A program made the position numbers and the translations under genes. The notes under the pieces were generated by a model. That model had not been told where the DNA came from. It saw only the letters and a program-made list of their open reading frames with translations, and did no database searches. DNA of 64,000 bases, from contig NZ_LRPB01000002.1 of NCBI RefSeq assembly GCF_001592945.1, positions 124,001 to 188,000 of the forward strand. Direction: 5' to 3'. The DNA is from Roseivirga seohaensis (lineage in GTDB: Bacteria; Bacteroidota; Bacteroidia; Cytophagales; Cyclobacteriaceae). Shown piece by piece: positions 9,401-15,596 of this stretch; within the stretch, counting starts at the first letter, position 1, and each line of letters opens with the position of its first letter.

Positions 9401-9486
9401 AGACTTTAGGAAAGGCTGCTGATAAGGAGCAGGAATACGCTAGAGCAAAGGCAAGTGCCAAAGCTTCGGCCACTGCGAATCAGTAA
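6451..9486 (+). CDS. secDF: Fused protein translocase subunits SecD-SecF
   Basis: This inner-membrane protein uses the proton gradient to help pull preproteins out of the Sec channel. The two halves are fused, as is usual in Bacteroidota. The SecD half begins with a membrane helix and has the LGLDLQGG motif at 83-90, a large periplasmic domain, and the membrane block with SIDANVLIFERIREE. The SecF half starts near residue 680, with LGVDFQGG at 705-712 and SINDTVVVFDRIRENL in its membrane block. Residues about 277-313 form a Glu/Ser/Thr-rich low-complexity insert in the SecD periplasmic part. The C-terminus is an Ala/Lys-rich cytoplasmic tail. It ends in a strong terminator. Confidence 0.96.
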   Translation: MKNKNTIVFLTVIITALCLYYLGITFFSRGIQQDAVNYAKNEAGVIDQQKKQSYLDSIWREPVLNILGAEFTYQEIKEYELNLGLDLQGGMHVTLEVSPVAIIEGLAGNSKDPQFREALAKADEAHKTNTQTPYASLFETAYAEVTSGGQLSKIFANAANKGRIEFGSTNAEVMKVINEEVDNAIDRAFQILRTRIDRFGTSQPNIQRLQGTGRIQIELPGVDNPQRVRKLLQGVAKLEFWEVYDPSEVAPTLSAINDALLKIEAADKTTKPTTDLASELKAESAEGQENSLENELSGDTTNTAEEELATPGQSKFFALMKQGPSNGFFYALEDTAQINRVLKNPSITRLFPSTLKFLWDVKPAEGTELLELYAIKMGRGGESPLTGEVITDARQSLDEFSRPAVSMQMNALGAKKWRNITGANIQRRIAIALDNYVYTAPNVNQEIAAGNSQISGNFTIEEAEDLANILKAGSLPAPTKIVEEAVIGPTLGKEAQKQGVTSILAGLAIVVIFMIFYYAKGGIVANVALLFNIFFILGILANLGAALTLPGIAGIVLTIGMSIDANVLIFERIREEMRNGIPVLQAISSGYQKAYSSIIDANVTTFLTGVILYVLGQGPLKGFAVTLMIGIICSFFSAVFITRVIITYMTKKGNDSKLSFDTPLSKGWLNNVHFDFLGKRRLAYVMSSIVIAIGIVLMATNGLRLGVDFQGGRSYVVNFDEAMTASDIKTSLSGMETFANSGIEVKTYNTPNMLKITTSYMIEDESVEADAAVKAALTDALSQITNKTFVDGTVDNVEAGQFIIGGSSKVSPTIADDIKNSSLESFGLAILAIFFYILIRFRRWQFSLGAIIALIHDSLIVLSAFAIAGLFGINFEVDQVFIGALLTIMGYSINDTVVVFDRIRENLQLKGSKDLVGTFNESINSTISRTLITSMTTLIVVVVLFIFGGEVLRGFSFAFMIGIIVGTYSSIFIASPIVVDLSKKTLGKAADKEQEYARAKASAKASATANQ

Positions 9487-9513
9487 AGTTAATAGTCCGA
9501 ATACATAGAACTT

Positions 9514-9541
9514 AAAGGAGTCTCATCGAGGCTCCTTTTTT
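9514..9541 (+). terminator. Rho-independent terminator of secDF
   Basis: An 11-bp stem (AAAGGAGTCTC / GAGGCTCCTTT, one G-T pair) encloses an ATC loop and runs into a T tract. Confidence 0.88.
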
Positions 9542-9567
9542 TATGTGTATGTCGTTACATTCTTCAT

Positions 9568-9575
9568 TAACTTTG
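9568..9575 (+). promoter_or_regulatory. -7 promoter element 4 bases from the ATG at 9580
   Basis: TAACTTTG fits TAnnTTTG and ends exactly 4 bases before the ATG, the same geometry as udk and the LpxL-like gene. Confidence 0.4.
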
Positions 9576-9579
9576 AAAT

Positions 9580-9831
9580 ATGAAATCTAAGATAGAGAAG
9601 CGAATAATGGTAGTTCTAGTGATCGTCACTAGTATCTGTTTGGTGCTACAATATGTAGTAGGAGTCGATAACTTCTCTGATCCCGTGATGGCCAAATACT
9701 GGATAGAAATGGTTCTTTACCCTTCAGTATTGGCAGTGTTGATCCTAGGTTGGCGTCTCACTTTAGATAAAAAAATAGAGGGGAAAGAGCAGCGTAAAAA
9801 GAGACATGAAGACTTAAAACGCGAACATTGA
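9580..9831 (+). CDS. Hypothetical small two-helix membrane protein
   Basis: The 83-residue product has two membrane helices (about 8-28 and 42-61) and a strongly charged, Lys/Glu-rich cytoplasmic C-terminus. I recognise no family. Its stop overlaps the start of the DUF2721 gene by four bases (TTGA), so the two are probably translated together and may work as a pair in the inner membrane. Confidence 0.7.
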   Translation: MKSKIEKRIMVVLVIVTSICLVLQYVVGVDNFSDPVMAKYWIEMVLYPSVLAVLILGWRLTLDKKIEGKEQRKKRHEDLKREH

Positions 9832-10241
9832 ATATAGATATCTCAACTCCAGCATTACTTTTTCCTGCCATTACGCTTTTGCTTTTGGCTTTCACTAACC
9901 GTTTTGTAGCCTTAGCTACCCTTGCGCGTGGTTTACGGCAAAGGTATTTAGATCATAATGATCCGCCCGCAACAATACTTGGTCAGATTAAAAATTTAAA
10001 AGTGCGCCTTTTGCTAATTCGGAACATGCAGGCGCTCGGAATCGCTAGTTTTTTTTGCTGTGTGCTAAGTATGGTACTTATGTACTTGCGCGAACAACAA
10101 ACTGCCGACCTTGTGTTTGGAGCCAGCCTTTTTCTTCTACTTGCTTCACTAACACTTTCCTTTATCGAAACCCAGATTTCTACCAAAGCCCTAAATTTAG
10201 AACTTAGCGATTTAGAGAAAAAGTCTATCAAGAAGGTATAG
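9828..10241 (+). CDS. DUF2721-family membrane protein
   Basis: The 137-residue protein begins STPALLFPAITLLLLAFTNRF, has a middle QIKNLKVRLLLIRNMQALG segment, and ends in two further membrane helices. This is the pattern of DUF2721, an inner-membrane family of unknown function. The start is a TTG overlapping the upstream TGA; no ATG is available near it, and the NIDISTPALLFPA beginning fits family starts. No terminator is obvious after it. Confidence 0.8.
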   Translation: MNIDISTPALLFPAITLLLLAFTNRFVALATLARGLRQRYLDHNDPPATILGQIKNLKVRLLLIRNMQALGIASFFCCVLSMVLMYLREQQTADLVFGASLFLLLASLTLSFIETQISTKALNLELSDLEKKSIKKV

Positions 10242-10412
10242 AGTGCTTTTTTAGCCTGATTGAATTCCTGAAACCGTATTAATCTCTCATTTCTTGTGTC
10301 TTATAAACCATTAAGGCCAGAAGCGTATTAGCTATTCTCAATACTTGCTTAATCAGGGTTTGACTCCATGTTTTTTGCGTGATTGAAAATTTGTGCTCAT
10401 TTTTTTGATTAA

Positions 10413-10443
10413 AATACTTGTCTAAACAACTATTTTAAGTATA
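10413..10443. promoter_or_regulatory. Possible MarR operator (inverted repeat)
   Basis: The arms ATACTT (10414-10419) and AAGTAT (10437-10442) face each other in an AT-rich stretch about 25 bases upstream of the MarR-type gene. MarR proteins often bind such repeats at their own promoter. The match is short, so this is a weak call. Confidence 0.22.
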
Positions 10444-10467
10444 TTGAATTAGATTTACCATCTACTT

Positions 10468-10923
10468 ATGGATTTCGGTAAGACTCTCTTTCACCTGAAT
10501 AGCAATCTTGGCTATAATCTTTATCGCACTTACCTACTCTTTCATAGAGAGTTGATAAGGGCGCTGAAGGGATATTCGGTTACTCCTGAGCAATGGCAGG
10601 TATTGATTATGCTTTGGAATCACGGAAGTGTAACTCCAACTGAAATCAGTCGGGTTACACTTCAGGATTTGCCTTCAATTTCTCGCATGCTAGTGCGTAT
10701 GGAGCGTAATGGTTGGATTGTAAAAGAAGGGAATGAAGCAGACGGAAGGTCTTTTCGGGTAAAACTTACTCAGCGTGGTGTGGAGAGTAAGGCAGAAATG
10801 ATGAAGTCTATGGAGGTGCACTTTGCTAAATTTCTAAAGAGTGTGCCCGCACAAACGAATTACAGTATTAAGCAAGAGCTAGTAAAGCTGCGCACAATGC
10901 TAGGAGATTACACACCCAAATAA
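10468..10923 (+). CDS. MarR-family transcriptional regulator
   Basis: A 151-residue winged helix protein. The core LTPEQWQVL-like segment (VTPEQWQVLIMLWNHGSVTPTEIS) forms the first helices. The recognition helix is in LPSISRMLVRMERNGWI, and the wing is in KEGNEADGRSFRVKLTQRG. N- and C-terminal helices would form the dimer interface. MarR proteins are cytoplasmic repressors or activators that often sense small aromatic ligands. No divergent target gene is adjacent, so the regulon cannot be inferred. A short inverted repeat upstream could be its operator. Confidence 0.9.
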   Translation: MDFGKTLFHLNSNLGYNLYRTYLLFHRELIRALKGYSVTPEQWQVLIMLWNHGSVTPTEISRVTLQDLPSISRMLVRMERNGWIVKEGNEADGRSFRVKLTQRGVESKAEMMKSMEVHFAKFLKSVPAQTNYSIKQELVKLRTMLGDYTPK

Positions 10924-10996
10924 TGACAGACGGTCAGGTCATTTTGGAGCTGGTTCAGCTTCAAGTCTCTAATGTTTAGGTTGAAACGGAGATAAT

Positions 10997-11025
10997 CCGG
11001 TTAGGAACATAAGGTTCCTGACCGG
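10997..11025 (+). other. Stable hairpin between the MarR gene and threonine aldolase
   Basis: Arms CCGGTTAGGAAC and GTTCCTGACCGG pair over 12 bp with one G-T pair around an ATAAG loop. There is no T tract after it, so it is not a clear intrinsic terminator. It may be a weak terminator or an mRNA-stabilising stem 72 bases before ltaE. Confidence 0.55.
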
Positions 11026-11097
11026 GAAATGACTCGAATAAAAACATTTGCACTTCCTCCCTTTTCATCATAGATTCCGATCCTAAAAATTACTCAC

Positions 11098-12111
11098 TTG
11101 ATAGATTTAAGAAGCGATACTCTGACAAAGCCTACACCTGAAATGCATGCTGCTATGATGGCCGCAGAAGTAGGCGATGATATGTTTGGCGAAGATCCAA
11201 CCGTAGCTGCTTTAGAAAAAAAGGCTGCCAATATGTTTGGGATGGAAGCTGCACTCTATTGTGCTTCTGGCACCATGACCAATCAAATTGGAATCCGGTT
11301 ACACACCACTTTACAAGACGAGGTAATCTGCCATAAGTATTCGCATATCTACCTTTATGAAAGCGGTGGAATTATGTCGAACTCTGGGGTTTCTGTTCGC
11401 TTGCTAGAAGGAGACCAAGGTAGAATTACGGCCAAAGATGTGAAGGCGGCCATTCAGCCAGACGACATTCATTCACCGGTTTCGCGAATGGTTTCGCTAG
11501 AGAACACCATGAATAAGGGCGGGGGAAGTTGTTATGACTTTGACGAAATTTTAGCCATTAAAAAAGTGTGTACCGAAAATGGTTTGGCCTTCCATTTAGA
11601 TGGCGCCAGGCTGTTCAATGCCTTGGTAGCTAAAAACCAGAAGGCAGAAGATTACGGCAAAGCTTTCGATACGATTTCAATTTGTCTTTCAAAAGGTTTA
11701 GGCGCTCCGGTGGGTTCTCTATTGTTGGGATCTGCTGATAAAATTAAACGAGCCAAACGTGTGCGTAAGGTAATGGGCGGGGCTTGGCGACAAGCGGGAT
11801 ACATTGCTGCGGCTGGTTTGTATGCTTTAGAAAACCACATTGATCGCTTGGCAGAGGATCATAAAAACGCCCAAATTATAGCCGATACTTTGCAAGGCTT
11901 AGATTATGTGGAAGAAATTTACCCTTGTGAAACAAACATCTTGATTTTTAGAATAAGTGACAGATATACCAACGAATCCTTTTTAGCGAAACTTAAGGAG
12001 CATGGGGTTTTGGCTTTTGGTTTTGGCCCTCAGCTTATTCGTTTTGTAACCCACTATGATTTTACCCAAGACCATTTGACAGACCTTTTACAGGTTTTGA
12101 AAAAGCTATAA
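11098..12111 (+). CDS. ltaE: Low-specificity L-threonine aldolase
   Basis: A PLP enzyme of fold type I that cleaves threonine or allo-threonine to glycine and acetaldehyde. The N-terminus IDLRSDTLTKPTPEM is the family hallmark. GDDMFGEDPTV and the SGTMTNQ segment for PLP phosphate binding follow. LDGARLFNA holds the Asp that contacts the pyridine nitrogen, and the PLP lysine is K199 in SICLSKGLGAPVGS. The length of 337 residues is usual. The start is a TTG; the next residues align exactly with the family N-terminus and no ATG lies near. A terminator follows directly. Confidence 0.94.
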   Translation: MIDLRSDTLTKPTPEMHAAMMAAEVGDDMFGEDPTVAALEKKAANMFGMEAALYCASGTMTNQIGIRLHTTLQDEVICHKYSHIYLYESGGIMSNSGVSVRLLEGDQGRITAKDVKAAIQPDDIHSPVSRMVSLENTMNKGGGSCYDFDEILAIKKVCTENGLAFHLDGARLFNALVAKNQKAEDYGKAFDTISICLSKGLGAPVGSLLLGSADKIKRAKRVRKVMGGAWRQAGYIAAAGLYALENHIDRLAEDHKNAQIIADTLQGLDYVEEIYPCETNILIFRISDRYTNESFLAKLKEHGVLAFGFGPQLIRFVTHYDFTQDHLTDLLQVLKKL

Positions 12112-12116
12112 GAGCA

Positions 12117-12145
12117 GAGTTTGAGAAAATACTCAAACTCCTTTT
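12117..12145. terminator. Terminator between convergent ltaE and DinB genes
   Basis: Perfect 9-bp stem (GAGTTTGAG / CTCAAACTC), 6-base loop, then CTTTT. It begins 5 bases after the ltaE stop and overlaps the end of the opposite gene. Confidence 0.7.
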
Positions 12146-12660
12146 AAGTAAATTTTGATCAGATTACGATGGTGATCTGCATGATGAATTGTGAAATACA
12201 TCATTTCACGTACAGTGATTTTACCTAATAATGGATGGGGAAGAATGAACTCGTCTAGTTGTGCTTCGGTCCATTTATCGAGTTTTTGGTTAATGGATTC
12301 GATATTGCTTTGAAGCTGACTGATGAGTTTTGCTTTTTTATTGAAATCAACTTTTTGAGGAGAAAAAGCAGCACTTGCTACTCCACCCAAACTCAGTTTT
12401 TCTTTATAGCGCTCTACCAATTGGTCAAAGGTTTTTGAAGAGCGATTGGCTTTGCCAAACTTAAATTTGACCAGAAATTTAGGTAAACCCATAGCCTGAT
12501 TTAACGGAGAAGTACTTTTTATCAAATGTTCCATTTGCTGCCCAGCCGACCACTTACCTTCTGGGGCATATTCAAACTCATCTTTAGTGAGTGAATTACA
12601 GCTGTTTATAAAGTTTGAATAAGCAGTGCCAAGCCTATTTTTAATTTGATCTTTTTCCAT
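12133..12660 (-). CDS. DinB-family protein
   Basis: The 175-residue protein has the DinB four-helix fold pattern: a conserved WSAGQQMEHLI helix carrying the first His, and TIHHADHHRNLIK near the C-terminus with the remaining His metal ligands. DinB proteins are metal-binding, sometimes thiol-dependent transferases induced by stress in some bacteria; the reaction here is unknown. The open frame runs 30 codons further up, but the ATG at 12660 is preferred. It is preceded by an AAGGA ribosome-binding-like motif about 8 bases away, and the upstream codons look non-coding (many Arg, Thr and Phe). Confidence 0.8.
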   Translation of the reverse strand: MEKDQIKNRLGTAYSNFINSCNSLTKDEFEYAPEGKWSAGQQMEHLIKSTSPLNQAMGLPKFLVKFKFGKANRSSKTFDQLVERYKEKLSLGGVASAAFSPQKVDFNKKAKLISQLQSNIESINQKLDKWTEAQLDEFILPHPLLGKITVREMMYFTIHHADHHRNLIKIYLKGV

Positions 12661-12913
12661 TGTTCTTGTCCTTAGAATGAAGGTAGAACATCTTTCTGTG
12701 ATGGGCAAAAAAGAAAACCGAGTCATCCTTCTGATTGCTCGGTTTTTCAACTAACTAAAACACTTTGTTATATACCACTTTAACTTACGATGTATTGTTC
12801 ACTAGTGGATTTAGCAGAATGGAAAATAATTTTAAGTTTCTTTAAACCAATTATTAAGGTTGTTGCGATTGCTTTTATAAGCTTTTTTTGAAGTCTCCAA
12901 TTTCTCATTTCTC

Positions 12914-12921
12914 TATCTTTG
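12914..12921 (+). promoter_or_regulatory. -7 promoter element 4 bases from the LpxL-like ATG
   Basis: TATCTTTG fits TAnnTTTG, with a TTTG at 12887-12890 (23-base spacer, slightly long). The ATG follows 4 bases after it, so the transcript would be leaderless or nearly so. Confidence 0.45.
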
Positions 12922-12925
12922 CGCG

Positions 12926-13804
12926 ATGTTTTTAATCAGGCTTATATCATTGCTTCCGTTTTGGTTTTTGTACGCACTTGGGAAGGTGATTTCTTTTTTG
13001 CTCTACTATACTGTGGGCTATCGCAGGTCTGTAATTCGTGAAAATTTAAGCAAAACATTCCCAGGCTTATCGGATAAAGAACGCTTCAAAGTTGAAAAGG
13101 CATTTTATATTCAATTCACTCAGGTTTTTATTGAGTCGATTAAGGCTTATCGTTTTAAAAGGAAGGATTGGGAAAAGCGTGTGCCGCTAGTGAATGCTGA
13201 GGCGATGCTTGAATATTTAGATCAAGGGCAACCAGTGATTCTACTTTCGGGCCATACTGCCAATTGGGAGTGGCCAGCTTTTTCTATTGGGCAACAGATA
13301 GGGTATCCAATGGAGTTTCTTTACAAGCCAGTTAAAAACCCAAAATTTGATCAGTTAATGATCAACTTGAGAACTCGTCATGGAGGCCGTGCGCTACCCA
13401 AGGATTCCGCATTAAGGCAAATCATTAAGCGTAAAAATGAACCAAGAATCATAGGTATATTGGCCGATCAGCTGCCTTCAATTGGAGCAGATAAGTATTG
13501 GATTGACTTTCTTAATCAGCCTACGGCTTTTTATACTGGGCCTCAAAAGATTGCTCAAATAGTGAATTATCCAGTCTTCTATTCGGCTACTAGAAGAACA
13601 TCAGAAGGACATTATGAGGTTGAGTTTATTCCCGTAATGACCCCGCCATACCAGAAAGGAGGGCAAGAAATTGTTCAGAAATTTGCGGAACTGCTTGAAG
13701 AAACCATTCGCCAGAATCCTTCCGATTATTTATGGTCACACAAACGCTGGAAATACGATCAGGCTAAAGAGAGGTTGGTTTTAGAAGGGACACCAAAAGA
13801 TTAA
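12926..13804 (+). CDS. LpxL/HtrB-like lipid A biosynthesis acyltransferase
   Basis: The 292-residue protein starts with a hydrophobic membrane anchor (about 1-30). It has the acyltransferase motif HTANWE (H110, E115; the HX4D/E pair). YRRSVIRENLSKTFP upstream and the C-terminal PSDYLWSHKRWK are typical of the LpxL/LpxM family. Members add secondary acyl chains to Kdo2-lipid A at the inner membrane; some Bacteroidota relatives acylate other lipids, so the substrate is inferred. It stands alone between two intergenic gaps. The gap after it (13805-13999) holds a 7-bp hairpin (TTGAGTT/AACTCAA) at 13889-13909 and AT-rich sequence. Confidence 0.88.
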   Translation: MFLIRLISLLPFWFLYALGKVISFLLYYTVGYRRSVIRENLSKTFPGLSDKERFKVEKAFYIQFTQVFIESIKAYRFKRKDWEKRVPLVNAEAMLEYLDQGQPVILLSGHTANWEWPAFSIGQQIGYPMEFLYKPVKNPKFDQLMINLRTRHGGRALPKDSALRQIIKRKNEPRIIGILADQLPSIGADKYWIDFLNQPTAFYTGPQKIAQIVNYPVFYSATRRTSEGHYEVEFIPVMTPPYQKGGQEIVQKFAELLEETIRQNPSDYLWSHKRWKYDQAKERLVLEGTPKD

Positions 13805-13999
13805 TTACGTTCGGCTCATGTGGTATAATTATTTAAATATAATTATCTTGATTATATTTAAATTTTGCTTGTCAATGATCCTTAAGGTTTGAGTTTATGT
13901 ATAACTCAAGGGCGTTGTGAGGACATGTTTTGCTAAGGCATCCCCATTGCTTTGTTGATATGTAGATCAGGACTCTTAGTCATTCTTTAATCGTTTCTC

Positions 14000-15163
14000 A
14001 TGAAAAACGTTTTGTTATTTCTTCTCATCAGCGTTCTATTGTTTTCCTCATGTAGTAAAGATGCACGAGTAGAATTTGAAGATGAAATAAAGGAGCCGCA
14101 ATTGGTTCGAGACAGCATTTCCGATTTTGTTATTGAGTTAGATAATTTTACTCCTTTAAATCTTAGGGCTATTCGCTATTTAGATGATGGGATTGACGAG
14201 TTCCTATTCTTCCTAAACCCTAATAATAATTCGATTTACAAGTATTGGTTGAATGATGGTAATCGATTTGAGAAAATTGCCTTTGACATCATTGGACCAA
14301 GGGGTGTTGGAGAACTTAGCGGCTTTGATGTTCATGGTAGTGACACACTCTTGTTGTTAGCACGTTATGCCTATAAATTAACCCTAGCATCTCAACTGCA
14401 AAATGACCTCCCTAAACTTCAAACTTTTAGATTATTGGGTGATGCAAAGAGTATTGACATGACCCCATATGCTACTACGGAAGCTCCAATGGTGATTGAG
14501 GATTCAATTTTATCAATTCATAGTGTGCCATTTTTTGAGCGAGACAGGTTAAGCTATTTTGAAGCGGGGAATAGCCTAGTACGACTTTCCTTGAAAGACT
14601 CTACTTTCAATACGAGCAATATTTATTCAATTCAATATAAAAAACGGTGGTCGCATCCATACGCTAGTCCTAGCTCTACGTACAATTCACTTCTAAAGCA
14701 AAGAGTAATTACTTTACCTGCCGACAAAGATTTGTATACTTTGGATTTGAATGGACAAATTAGGTCGACCAGTTCGAGTCCAAAAAGTATAAGAGATATT
14801 GAGTCATACAATGGAGATTTTAAAGATTCTAAAAAGTCGCAGTTACATGCAAATTTGAATCCTTCATACATATCTATTCTGTATGATAAATATAGAGATG
14901 TATATTATAGAATAGTGAAGGTGCCTAATTATAAGGCTATTGAACTTGGGGATAAATCAAAGTATCCGGCAATGCCGAATGTCGTTTTAGTCTATGATGC
15001 TAATTTGAAACTTATATCAGAAACACCATTACCGTCCAGCTTTAATGTAAGGATGTCATTCGTGGGCAGGTCGGGTTTATATTTTGCGCAACCTGTGATA
15101 AAGAATAGGCGAATAGATGAAAATCATTTAAGGTATGTTTGCTTTAAATTAGAGGATAAATGA
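14000..15163 (+). CDS. DUF4221-like lipoprotein, predicted beta-propeller
   Basis: A lipoprotein signal (MKNVLLFLLI, lipobox FSSC, Cys18) is followed by about 370 residues of alternating strand-like segments. The C-terminal part, DVYYRIVKVPNYKAIEL to VRMSFVGRSGLYFAQP, resembles the protein encoded at 22048-23286. That protein has DVYYRVALHERTPEQY and YQTSFVSREGLHLARQ, so the two are paralogues. I assign DUF4221, a Bacteroidota lipoprotein family of unknown role, from this pattern. It is probably anchored at the outer membrane. The stop overlaps the next start by four bases (ATGA). Confidence 0.72.
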   Translation: MKNVLLFLLISVLLFSSCSKDARVEFEDEIKEPQLVRDSISDFVIELDNFTPLNLRAIRYLDDGIDEFLFFLNPNNNSIYKYWLNDGNRFEKIAFDIIGPRGVGELSGFDVHGSDTLLLLARYAYKLTLASQLQNDLPKLQTFRLLGDAKSIDMTPYATTEAPMVIEDSILSIHSVPFFERDRLSYFEAGNSLVRLSLKDSTFNTSNIYSIQYKKRWSHPYASPSSTYNSLLKQRVITLPADKDLYTLDLNGQIRSTSSSPKSIRDIESYNGDFKDSKKSQLHANLNPSYISILYDKYRDVYYRIVKVPNYKAIELGDKSKYPAMPNVVLVYDANLKLISETPLPSSFNVRMSFVGRSGLYFAQPVIKNRRIDENHLRYVCFKLEDK

Positions 15164-15585
15164 AATATTTAGCTAGTATTTTTTTGTTTGCTCTTTTTTC
15201 TTGCTCTGGTAAAACGGATAATTGTACTGACTTAAGTGCTCTTCCCAATGAGGGGCGTGACATTGATTATGTAATAATAATTCCGATTGAGGATGGTTGT
15301 TCGTCTTGTGTTTTGGAAGCTAAGAGTTTTGTGATTAATAATTCGGAGGCAGAGAATTTGGGTGTTTTTTTATGGTCTAGGACTCATAAATTAAAAGGTG
15401 CGATTAAAAATGCAGAGTTTAATGAAATTGATTTTGTGCAGCCAATTGTAGGAGATGACTTCGAAAACATGCCTTTTCCAATTCTAATGAATGTTTCCCA
15501 GAGTGAATGCCAATCGATTACCCTCGATGCATCTAACATCAAAACTGAGTTACTTAATCTTCAAATGAACTTGAAGGGACTTTAA
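15160..15585 (+). CDS. Small lipoprotein with CxxC motif
   Basis: The 141-residue product has a lipoprotein signal (MKYLASIFLFALFSC, Cys15) and a CSSC motif at 47-50 after a hydrophobic strand (DYVIIIPIEDG). That arrangement is reminiscent of a thioredoxin-like active site, and a PFPILMN segment could supply the cis-Pro loop. No family is recognised with certainty. It is translationally coupled to the DUF4221-like lipoprotein, which suggests a functional pair in the periplasm. It converges on the permease gene with an 11-base gap and no terminator. Confidence 0.68.
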   Translation: MKYLASIFLFALFSCSGKTDNCTDLSALPNEGRDIDYVIIIPIEDGCSSCVLEAKSFVINNSEAENLGVFLWSRTHKLKGAIKNAEFNEIDFVQPIVGDDFENMPFPILMNVSQSECQSITLDASNIKTELLNLQMNLKGL

Positions 15586-15596
15586 CCGAGTCTATA

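Noticed and set aside
10997-11025. Riboswitch or attenuator before ltaE
   Set aside because: Only one simple hairpin is present, with no alternative pairing or T tract and no known aptamer pattern.
12661-12750. Upstream 30 codons of the DinB gene
   Set aside because: The sequence is not protein-like, and an AAGGA motif stands in front of the internal ATG at 12660.
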